Of a stretch of 13,490 bases of DNA, positions 8,022 to 13,490 are shown piece after piece. The stretch spans positions 1-13,490 of the forward strand of contig JALVRY010000282.1 of NCBI GenBank assembly GCA_027024625.1, read 5' to 3'. Below the pieces are notes generated by a model. It was given only the letters and a program-made list of their open reading frames with translations, was not told the origin of the DNA and did not search any database. Both the position numbers and the translations under genes were made by a program. The number at the start of each line of letters is the position of its first letter. Within the stretch, counting starts at the first letter, position 1. The DNA is from Thiotrichaceae bacterium (GTDB taxonomy: Bacteria > Pseudomonadota > Gammaproteobacteria > Thiotrichales > Thiotrichaceae).

Positions 8022-8055
8022 AAAAACTACCCTGATTTTGGTCTGGGTAGTTTTT
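8022..8055 (+). terminator. Rho-independent terminator between petC and sspA, with alternative pairing
   Basis: AAAAACTACCC (8022-8032) and GGGTAGTTTTT (8045-8055) form an 11-bp stem with a 12-base loop, ending in T residues. A second copy of CTACCC occurs at 8062-8067. TGGGTAG (8044-8050) can therefore instead pair with CTACCCA (8062-8068) across an 11-base loop, which would disrupt the terminator. This may be chance or an attenuator controlling entry into sspAB-folA-pyrC. Confidence 0.7.
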
Positions 8056-8154
8056 CTGTTTCTACCCACAGGTAAAGTAAGAAAACTTTTTGTTAATCAG
8101 TTCACCATGTGAGCTTATCAACAAGCAGTTTTGGAAGTATGGAGTATAAAAAGA

Positions 8155-8781
8155 ATGGCAGCAGTTTCAAATCGACGTTCAGTAATGACACTTTTCTCTG
8201 CACCAGATAATGCAGATAGCCACCGCGTAAGAATTGTTCTTGCTGAAAAAGATATATTGGCCGATGTTATCAACATTAACCCTGACAATCCCCCAGAAGA
8301 TCTTTCTGATTTGAACCCATACAACACAGCACCGACATTGGTTGATAGGGAACTAGTATTATATGAAGCCCGCGTTATTATGGAGTATCTGGATGAGCGT
8401 TTTCCTCACCCTCCTTTAATGCCTGTTGATCCCGTATCTCGCGCCCATTCTCGTTTAGCTCTATACCGTATTGAAAAAGATTGGTATACCTTACTGGATG
8501 ATATTGAGAATGGCGATAAAGAAAAGTGCGATGCTGCTCGCTCAATATTAAAAGAAGGCGTTTTGTCAGCAGGTAGTGTATTTGAACACAAACCCTATTT
8601 TTTGAGTGATACATTTTCATTAATTGACGCAACCATCGCACCCATCTTATGGCGTTTGCCAAAATATGGCATCAATGTACCAGAAACAGCAAAACCAATT
8701 TTAGCGTATATGGATCGTGTATTTTCACGAGATGCATTTCAGGTTGCACTAAGCGACGCAGAAAAGGCAATTCGCCCATGA
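8155..8781 (+). CDS. sspA: Stringent starvation protein A
   Basis: A 208-residue protein with a glutathione-S-transferase fold that, in E. coli, binds RNA polymerase-sigma70 and helps in starvation, acid tolerance and phage late transcription; it is not an active transferase. I chose the ATG at 8155 (MAAVSNRRSVMTLF) over an in-frame TTG at 8131. The reason is that SspA proteins start just before the RSVMTLF strand, and GGAG lies at 8141-8144. The thioredoxin-like N-terminal half contains NPYNTAPTLVDREL and EARVIMEYLDERFP. The surface pocket P84-H85-P86, needed for the polymerase contact in the E. coli protein, is conserved at the same residue numbers. RIEKDWYTL opens the helical C-terminal half. 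The stop overlaps the sspB start (ATGA). Position after petABC is common in gammaproteobacteria. Confidence 0.95.
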   Translation: MAAVSNRRSVMTLFSAPDNADSHRVRIVLAEKDILADVININPDNPPEDLSDLNPYNTAPTLVDRELVLYEARVIMEYLDERFPHPPLMPVDPVSRAHSRLALYRIEKDWYTLLDDIENGDKEKCDAARSILKEGVLSAGSVFEHKPYFLSDTFSLIDATIAPILWRLPKYGINVPETAKPILAYMDRVFSRDAFQVALSDAEKAIRP

Positions 8782-9215
8782 TCCCCAAACGCCCCTATTT
8801 TTTCAGAGCATTTTACGATTGGATTACAGACAACGGCTTTACGCCTCACCTTGTCGTAGATGCTGAATATCAGGACGTTAGTGTGCCGCAAGCTTTTGTG
8901 GAAAATGGGAAAATTATATTAAATGCCAGTATTGATGCCGTTCGTGGTTTGGTATTAGAAGACGAATATGTCAGCTTCAATGCTCGCTTTGGCGGGAAAC
9001 CACATAACATTTATCTGCCAATTTACTCTATCTTAGGGATATATGCTGCGGAAAATGGCGAAGGAATTGTACTTTCAGAACTTGATGGTGGCGAAACACC
9101 ACCTCCATCATCCCCTTCCCCAGTGCAAACTGAAGGCAGCTCCAGCACTGGCTCCCCTTCCCCTAAAAAAGACACGAAGAAAAAACGTCCCTCCCATCTA
9201 AAGGTTGTAAAATAA
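8778..9215 (+). CDS. sspB: ClpXP adaptor protein SspB (ssrA-tag specificity factor)
   Basis: SspB binds the ssrA tag added by tmRNA to stalled nascent chains and delivers them to ClpXP. The start is the ATG at 8778 inside the sspA stop (ATGA). It gives 145 residues starting MIPKRPYFFRAFYDWITDNG, the expected opening of the family, which a longer upstream frame lacks. The folded tag-binding domain covers about residues 3-103, including FTPHLVVDA, VRGLVLEDEYVSFNARFGG and PIYSILGIYAAENGEGI. A flexible Pro/Ser/Lys-rich linker (about 104-136) leads to RPSHLKVVK at the very end. This matches the ClpX-binding XB motif (hydrophobic-x-VVK) of E. coli SspB. The protein is somewhat shorter than the E. 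coli one because of its linker. The stop overlaps the folA start at TAATG. Confidence 0.95.
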   Translation: MIPKRPYFFRAFYDWITDNGFTPHLVVDAEYQDVSVPQAFVENGKIILNASIDAVRGLVLEDEYVSFNARFGGKPHNIYLPIYSILGIYAAENGEGIVLSELDGGETPPPSSPSPVQTEGSSSTGSPSPKKDTKKKRPSHLKVVK

Positions 9216-9700
9216 TGATCTCAATGATAGCGGCAATGGCAGAAAATCGAGTAATCGGCTTAAACAATACAATGCCTTGGCATCTACCTGCTGATCTTGC
9301 TTGGTTTAAAAAGAATACAATCAATAAACCCATTGTTATGGGCAGTAACACTTTCAACTCTATCGGCAAGCCCTTACCTAATCGACGTAATTTAATTCTC
9401 ACTAGAAAATTAGATCGTGATATTGAAGGTTGTGATTTATTTGACTCCCCTGAAGCTATCCTAGCAGACACATTCGATGAACCCGAGTTGATGATCACTG
9501 GCGGTGCTCAGTTGTACCAGTTATTTCTTCCAATGGCTGATCGGCTATACCTTACATTGATAGATGCACAGCTTGATGGAGATACATACTTTCCTGAATA
9601 CTCTCAGTTTAAGTGGAAAGAAACCTTCAGAGAGCAGCACGATGCCGATGAAAAGAACATTCACCCGTATACTTTCATTATAATGGATAGAGTTAGATGA
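9215..9700 (+). CDS. folA: Dihydrofolate reductase
   Basis: The 161-residue enzyme reduces dihydrofolate to tetrahydrofolate with NADPH, sustaining thymidylate and purine synthesis. It aligns over its length with chromosomal E. coli-type DHFR: MISMIAAMAENRVIG, then MPWHLPADLAWF with catalytic D27, W22 and F31. R57 in LPNRRN binds the glutamate tail of folate. ITGGAQLY (94-101) is the cofactor glycine pair region and DGDTYFPEY comes near the end. One difference from E. coli is MGSNTF at 42-47, where the cofactor 2'-phosphate contacts R44 and H45 are Ser and Asn. The start overlaps the sspB stop (TAATG), so translation is probably coupled. This is an ordinary chromosomal gene by context and not a resistance cassette. 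Confidence 0.96.
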   Translation: MISMIAAMAENRVIGLNNTMPWHLPADLAWFKKNTINKPIVMGSNTFNSIGKPLPNRRNLILTRKLDRDIEGCDLFDSPEAILADTFDEPELMITGGAQLYQLFLPMADRLYLTLIDAQLDGDTYFPEYSQFKWKETFREQHDADEKNIHPYTFIIMDRVR

Positions 9701-9788
9701 AGCTTTAAAGTAGCGGGGACGATAGCTTACTCTATTTTAGCCCCTCAATATAAAGCCATCAGCACAACAAGGCTACAAAGGATATACC

Positions 9789-11126
9789 ATGAACTCATTA
9801 CTGATAACCAATGCAAGAATCGTTAATGAAGGTAAAATACATGAAGGGGATGTCTTAATAAAAGATGGTCGTATCGAAAAAATAGCAAATCAAATCTCAG
9901 CAGAATCAAACAACAAAGTCTTTGATGCCAAAGGCAAAACACTCATGCCAGGCATGATTGATGGTCAAGTTCACTTCCGTGAGCCAGGAATGGAACACAA
10001 AGCAACCATTGAGACCGAAAGCAAAGCGGCAGTTGCTGGCGGCATTACCAGCTTTATGGATATGCCAAATACCATCCCCAATACGCTCACTTCAGATATT
10101 CTCGAAGAAAAATATCAACTCGCCTCTGATCGTTCAATTGCAAACTATTCCTTCTATCTTGGTGCATCAAACGACAATATTGATTCTATCAAGTCTTTAG
10201 ATCCTAATGCAGCCTGTGGCATAAAAGTCTTTATGGGGGCATCCACAGGTAACATGCTGGTGGATGACCCAGATACACTAGAGCAAATTTTTAAACATGC
10301 ACCAATACTTGTTGCAACACATTGTGAAGATACGCCACTAATATTAGAAAATGAAGAAAGCTATCGTCAAATCCACGGTGACGATATTCCCTTTGAACTA
10401 CACCCCATTATCCGTAGCGAAGAGGCTTGCTATAAATCCTCATCTTTTGCCGTTGAATTGGCAAAGAAACATGACACAAAATTACATGTGTTACACATCT
10501 CAACAGCAAAAGAAGTTGAATTATTTTCCAGTGCCGAGTTAAAAGACAAACAAATCAGTGCTGAAGCCTGTGCTCATTTCCTCGTGTTTTCTGATGAGGA
10601 TTATGCTGAAAAAGGCTCTCTAATCAAATGTAACCCCGCCATTAAAACAGCTGAAGATCGTGCAGGAATTATCCAAGGTTTAATGGAAGGACGAATTGAC
10701 ACAATTGCAACTGATCACGCTCCTCATACATGGGAAGAAAAACAAAATAGTTATTTCAAAGCTCCCTCTGGTTTACCCTTAGTTCAATATGCCTTACCCT
10801 CAATACTTGAAAACTACCACGATGGAATCTTTACACTTGAATTTATCGTAGAAAAGACAAGTCACGCTGTTGCTGAGCGTTTTCAAATTAAAGATAGAGG
10901 CTATATTAGGGAAGGCTATTGGGCTGATCTCGCACTTATAGACCTTGATAAACCCTTATTAGCAAGACATCGTGATGTTTTATCAAAATGCAAATGGACG
11001 CCGTTTGATGGCTACCAATTCCGCTCATCAATCGCAGCAACGTGGGTTAACGGAAATCTAGCTTGGAGCGACGGTGAAATTCAAGAAATTGACTTTGGTA
11101 AGCGATTAGAATTTGATAGAGCTTAA
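9789..11126 (+). CDS. pyrC: Dihydroorotase, class I-type amidohydrolase
   Basis: This 445-residue cyclic amidohydrolase is predicted to convert carbamoyl-aspartate to dihydroorotate in pyrimidine synthesis. It is the long class I-like form, not the roughly 350-residue E. coli PyrC. An N-terminal beta strand domain (1-55) precedes the metal motif DGQVHFREPG (58-67). Further sites are CGIKVFMG with the probable carbamylated K146, ATHCED with H178, LHVLHIST with H236, and IATDHAPHTWEEK with D309. The motif normally reads D-x-H-x-H, but here the first His is Q60; as I recall, a DHOase subfamily shares this. Substrate recognition residues R64 and N94 (MPNT) are present. AAAGGA lies about 8-13 bases before the ATG. 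The gap after folA is 88 bases, so cotranscription is likely but not certain. Hydantoinase or allantoinase are less likely alternatives. Confidence 0.88.
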   Translation: MNSLLITNARIVNEGKIHEGDVLIKDGRIEKIANQISAESNNKVFDAKGKTLMPGMIDGQVHFREPGMEHKATIETESKAAVAGGITSFMDMPNTIPNTLTSDILEEKYQLASDRSIANYSFYLGASNDNIDSIKSLDPNAACGIKVFMGASTGNMLVDDPDTLEQIFKHAPILVATHCEDTPLILENEESYRQIHGDDIPFELHPIIRSEEACYKSSSFAVELAKKHDTKLHVLHISTAKEVELFSSAELKDKQISAEACAHFLVFSDEDYAEKGSLIKCNPAIKTAEDRAGIIQGLMEGRIDTIATDHAPHTWEEKQNSYFKAPSGLPLVQYALPSILENYHDGIFTLEFIVEKTSHAVAERFQIKDRGYIREGYWADLALIDLDKPLLARHRDVLSKCKWTPFDGYQFRSSIAATWVNGNLAWSDGEIQEIDFGKRLEFDRA

Positions 11127-11146
11127 TAAGTTACTACGTTCTCAAC

Positions 11147-11316
11147 AAAAAAGAACCCTCCGCAAGGGAGGGTAAACTTTAGGGTATGTAGAGCTTAGCT
11201 CAGCATCATCGTAAAACAACATCGAGCTAAAAGGTCTATCAAAGGAGGAGGATGTAAAACTTGATAGACCTTAAGTACAGCCAACATGTCCTGTACTTGG
11301 AATGTATCTTAGTCTT
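11147..11316 (-). ncRNA. Candidate FNR-activated small RNA with anti-Shine-Dalgarno loop (novel)
   Basis: Read on the - strand from about 11316 to 11147 (roughly 170 nt), this non-coding gap folds into a compact chain. SL1 pairs 11291-11298 with 11273-11280 (8 bp). SL2 pairs 11261-11272 with 11231-11242 (perfect 12 bp). SL3 pairs 11224-11230 with 11195-11201 (7 bp). The three abut with no spacer. A final stem ACCCTCC/GGAGGGT (11173-11167 with 11161-11155) is followed by TCTTTTTT, a terminator only in this orientation. The SL2 loop holds CATCCTCCTCC, complementary to ribosome binding sites, as in many trans-acting sRNAs. An FNR-like box sits about 42 bases before the assumed start. No family was recognised. 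A 30-codon frame (11287-11195) lies inside it but lacks a properly spaced ribosome site. Confidence 0.55.
11155..11173 (-). terminator. Terminator of the candidate sRNA
   Basis: A 7-bp GC-rich stem (ACCCTCC at 11155-11161, GGAGGGT at 11167-11173) with a 5-base loop. On the - strand it is followed by TC and six T (11152-11147). On the + strand the stem is followed by AAACTTT, so it is poor as a terminator for pyrC, although the hairpin could still protect the 3' end of pyrC mRNA. Confidence 0.65.
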
Positions 11317-11322
11317 ATTAGT

Positions 11323-11365
11323 ATATTATTCAATAGCGGTATACTTATTTGTTGACGTAGGTCAC
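11323..11365 (-). promoter_or_regulatory. Putative FNR-dependent promoter for the - strand sRNA
   Basis: On the - strand, GTGAC-CTAC-GTCAA (11365-11352) matches the FNR box at 7 of 10 positions. It is followed by a TAATAT hexamer (11328-11323) as -10. With a start near 11316 the box is centred at about -42.5, close to the -41.5 typical of class II FNR promoters. The -35 hexamer at normal spacing (CAAATA) is poor, as is usual for activator-dependent promoters. An alternative pair is TTGAAT (11333-11328) and TAAGAT (11311-11306) with a 16-base spacer, giving a start near 11299. Confidence 0.45.
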
Positions 11366-11412
11366 ATCTCTACTCCCTTTCTTATTAACGACTTCACTTA
11401 TAGGATGCATTA

Positions 11413-11426
11413 TTGACAAAAGTCAA
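11413..11426 (+). promoter_or_regulatory. Palindromic FNR-like box upstream of hemN
   Basis: TTGACAAAAGTCAA is a perfect palindrome with half-sites TTGAC/GTCAA. It agrees with the TTGAY-N4-RTCAA form of FNR-family boxes (8 of 10 to the strict E. coli consensus). It lies 76 bases before the hemN ATG. hemN is a classic FNR/Anr target in other gammaproteobacteria. I could not fix a convincing -10 at the ideal distance, so activation at hemN is inferred. It is also 61 bases from the companion box at 11352-11365. Confidence 0.6.
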
Positions 11427-11501
11427 AGCCCATCTATGTGAATTGTCGCCCTGCTTTGTTAGATTACAGTTTCTATTTTAGCTTCTAGGTCTGAACCAAT
11501 A

Positions 11502-12893
11502 ATGCCAGAAAAAATACAATTCAATGCGGAAATGATTAAGCGATATGACACATCAGGTCCACGTTATACCTCGTATCCTACAGCAATAGCATTTACCGAG
11601 AAATTTACGGAGGATGACTACATTCAGCATGCTAAAAATAGTAATGATGACCTTATCCCATCTCCTTTATCACTCTATTTTCACATCCCATTTTGTGACA
11701 CCGTTTGTTTTTACTGTGCCTGCAATAAAATCGTCACAAAAGACTATTCTAAAGCTGATGTCTACCTCAAGTATTTATACAAAGAAATTGAAATGCAGGC
11801 AGCTTTATATGATCGAGATAGACGCGTCGAGCAACTCCATTTTGGTGGTGGCACACCTACTTTTTTAAGCGACGCACAAATTGAAGGTTTAATGGAGAAA
11901 ATCCGTAGACACTTTAATCTTTACCTCACAGATGATGGTGATTACTCGATAGAAATTGACCCACGTTCAGTCAATGCAAAAACAATTTCCGTATTACGCG
12001 ATGTCGGTTTCAACCGTTTCAGTTTAGGGGTTCAAGATGTTAATGATAAGGTGCAAAAAGCCGTAAACCGCATCCAACCAATTGAAGAAACAAAAGCGAT
12101 TATTGATGCCTGCCGTGATAACGATGCAAGATCAATCAGCATAGACCTAATATATGGCTTACCTTTCCAAACAGTAGAAAGTTTTAACCAAACCTTAGAT
12201 GAGATAATTAAACTTTCTCCTGACCGTATCTCTGTTTTCAACTACGCTCATTTACCCAATCGATTTAAGCCACAGCGAAGAATTAATGCAGAGGATCTAC
12301 CCACATCTGAAGAAAAATTAGAAATATTACAACTTTCGGTCGAAAAGCTCATTGATCATGGCTATGTCTACATTGGTATGGATCACTTTGCTAAACCTGA
12401 TGATGAGCTAGCACTCGCTCAAGAAAATGGAAAACTACACCGTAACTTTCAGGGCTATACAACACATTCAGATTGCGACTTAATAGCAATGGGTGTTAGC
12501 TCAATCAGCAGTGTAGCGGGATGTTACAGTCAAAACACAAAAAACAGCGATGATTATTATAAAGCCATTTCGGCAGGACACTTCCCCGTTGTAAAAGGCC
12601 TAACATTGGATGATGATGATTTAATCCGTCGCCGTATTATCCAACAGCTCGCCTGCCACTTTTCTCTAGATTTTGAAGTTTTTGAAACCAGCTACGGTTT
12701 TAAATTTACTGATGTCTTTGCAAGAGAGCTTGAAATGCTTCAACCAATGGTTGCAGATAAATTATTAGCCATTGATGATGATAGAATCCAAGTCTCTAGC
12801 TCAGGTCGTTTCTTGATTAGAAATATTTGTATGGTATTTGATGTAGGATTAAGAAAGAAGGATGTAAAAGAGCGTTTCTCTAAAGTGATTTAA
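11502..12893 (+). CDS. hemN: Oxygen-independent coproporphyrinogen III dehydrogenase
   Basis: A radical-SAM enzyme of 463 residues that decarboxylates two propionates of coproporphyrinogen III to make protoporphyrinogen IX without oxygen. The HemN-specific N-terminus RYDTSGPRYTSYPTA (14-28) separates it from the haem chaperone HemW. The cluster motif is CDTVCFYC with C65, C69 and C72, followed by C74 as in E. coli HemN. GGGTPTF (about 114-120) is the SAM-binding glycine motif. The C-terminal HemN domain is present, and the length is near that of the E. coli enzyme (457). The ATG at 11502 is taken because the conserved N-terminus begins right after it; only a weak AGG precedes it. FNR-like boxes upstream and fnr nearby fit low-oxygen induction. 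It ends at a very strong hairpin. Confidence 0.97.
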   Translation: MPEKIQFNAEMIKRYDTSGPRYTSYPTAIAFTEKFTEDDYIQHAKNSNDDLIPSPLSLYFHIPFCDTVCFYCACNKIVTKDYSKADVYLKYLYKEIEMQAALYDRDRRVEQLHFGGGTPTFLSDAQIEGLMEKIRRHFNLYLTDDGDYSIEIDPRSVNAKTISVLRDVGFNRFSLGVQDVNDKVQKAVNRIQPIEETKAIIDACRDNDARSISIDLIYGLPFQTVESFNQTLDEIIKLSPDRISVFNYAHLPNRFKPQRRINAEDLPTSEEKLEILQLSVEKLIDHGYVYIGMDHFAKPDDELALAQENGKLHRNFQGYTTHSDCDLIAMGVSSISSVAGCYSQNTKNSDDYYKAISAGHFPVVKGLTLDDDDLIRRRIIQQLACHFSLDFEVFETSYGFKFTDVFARELEMLQPMVADKLLAIDDDRIQVSSSGRFLIRNICMVFDVGLRKKDVKERFSKVI

Positions 12894-12901
12894 GGTGTTT
12901 C

Positions 12902-12957
12902 CGGTCACTTAGCATGCTTTGTTGAGTCGCAAAGTATGCTAAGTGACCGAGTTTTTT
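12902..12957 (+). terminator. Strong 20-bp hairpin terminator between hemN and fnr
   Basis: Arms 12902-12921 and 12930-12949 pair over 20 bp with a single G-T wobble around an 8-base loop. They are followed by AG and six T (12952-12957). It terminates hemN. It also lies just 3' of the convergent fnr, but the - strand side lacks a T-run. The stem is longer than needed for termination. Confidence 0.9.
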
Positions 12958-12972
12958 ACAGAGATAATACGC

Positions 12973-13490
12973 CTATTTATTATCCCTGCATGAACTATGT
13001 GCAAGGTTACGCAGCATATCCAAATCCAACACCTTAATCGAACGTCGGTTCACCTCAATAATCTTATTTTCCTGTAAGCGTGAAAAAATACGGCTGAGCG
13101 TCTCTACTGCCATACCAAGGTAATTTGCCAGATCACGACGCGGCATAGATAACAGAAAATCAGTCCCAGAAAATTGTCTCGCGGTATTACGTTGAGAAAT
13201 ACTTAGTAGAAACGTAGCCAAACGCTCCTCTGTTTGCATCTGTCCTAGCGTCAACATCGCAATATGATCATGTTGAATTTCTTTACCCACCTGATGCATC
13301 ATCTCATGACGCATTGCTGGAAGCGTCTCACACAGTGAATTAAAGTTTTCCATATTAAGCTCACAAACGAAAGTATCGTCCAGAGCTTGAGCAGAGCAAC
13401 TATGCTTATTCGTATAAAAAGCATCAAAGCCAACAAGATCACCCGGCAAGTGAAAACCTAAAATCTGTTCTTCACCCGAAGCATTGGAAA
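12973..13490 (-). CDS. fnr: FNR-family oxygen-responsive transcriptional regulator, N-terminus cut by the window edge
   Basis: Only the C-terminal 172 or so codons are visible; the frame runs off the right edge, so the apparent initiator at 13449 is an internal Leu codon. The sequence aligns with E. coli FNR: GEEQILGFHLPGDLVGFDAF, then ALDDTFVCEL, whose Cys corresponds to the cluster ligand C122. The dimerisation helix follows, and then the HTH with RRDLANYLGMAVETLSR, keeping the E-x-x-S-R recognition pattern that reads TTGAT half-sites. The three N-terminal cluster cysteines are outside the window. FNR binds DNA as a dimer when its [4Fe-4S] cluster is intact under low oxygen. It converges on hemN, a likely target, and FNR-like boxes occur elsewhere in the window. 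A stand-alone CRP-type protein is excluded by the cluster Cys and helix. Confidence 0.93.
   Translation of the reverse strand, partial: SNASGEEQILGFHLPGDLVGFDAFYTNKHSCSAQALDDTFVCELNMENFNSLCETLPAMRHEMMHQVGKEIQHDHIAMLTLGQMQTEERLATFLLSISQRNTARQFSGTDFLLSMPRRDLANYLGMAVETLSRIFSRLQENKIIEVNRRSIKVLDLDMLRNLAHSSCRDNK

Noticed and set aside
9215..9700. Trimethoprim-resistance dfr cassette
   Set aside because: The sequence is of the chromosomal FolA type, overlaps sspB, and no integron or transposon features are nearby.
9713..9756. GGGG and CCCC blocks between folA and pyrC as a terminator
   Set aside because: The pairing is short with a long loop and no T-run; cotranscription of pyrC remains open.
11155..11298. 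Structured leader (riboswitch) for hemN on the + strand
   Set aside because: The stems end about 200 bases before hemN, both FNR-like boxes lie between, and the terminator polarity points to the - strand.
12973..13449. Complete small regulator starting at 13449
   Set aside because: The frame continues without a stop to the window edge and matches FNR upstream of this codon, so it is a truncated fnr and not a short gene.

Overview
The window looks like chromosome from a low-GC gammaproteobacterium that respires with oxygen and also has an oxygen-sensing FNR regulator. The main clues are a proteobacterial petABC cytochrome bc1 operon followed by sspA-sspB, a HemN with its N-terminal signature, and an FNR that keeps a cluster cysteine and the FNR-type recognition helix. 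The genus cannot be named from sequence alone. There are no tRNA or rRNA genes, CRISPR arrays, insertion sequences or other signs of recent transfer.

Layout. The left edge (about 1-4750) holds envelope and accessory genes on the + strand. They are a 5'-truncated MscS-like channel protein, a stand-alone cyclic-nucleotide-binding protein with an AI-2E-family membrane protein 8 bases behind it, an unrecognised exported protein, and a NIF3/YbgI-family metal protein. The centre (5121-7896) is petA-petB-petC, with overlapping stop and start codons. After a gap with two terminator-like hairpins comes sspA-sspB-folA-pyrC (8155-11126). The first three genes overlap by ATGA or TAATG junctions, and pyrC follows 88 bases later. 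The right end carries hemN on the + strand and the 3' part of fnr on the - strand. The two converge on a 20-bp hairpin.

The most interesting part is the 375-base gap between pyrC and hemN. Read on the - strand, it resembles a small regulatory RNA of about 170 nt. It has an FNR-like box about 42 bases before a plausible start, then three stem-loops that abut without spacers (one a perfect 12-bp stem). One loop carries a CCTCCTCC anti-Shine-Dalgarno sequence. It ends in a GC-rich terminator hairpin followed by a T-run that exists only in the - strand orientation. A second, perfectly palindromic FNR-like box lies 61 bases away on the hemN side. I read the region as an oxygen-responsive node: FNR, the oxygen-independent haem enzyme HemN, and a candidate FNR-activated sRNA, analogous in logic but not in sequence to FnrS, AniS or PhrS. 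This is inferred from sequence and is untested.

Other points are a possible terminator/antiterminator switch before sspA, a dihydroorotase with Gln in place of the first His of the metal motif, a cytochrome b with PVWY instead of PEWY, and a channel protein next to a free cyclic-nucleotide-binding protein.
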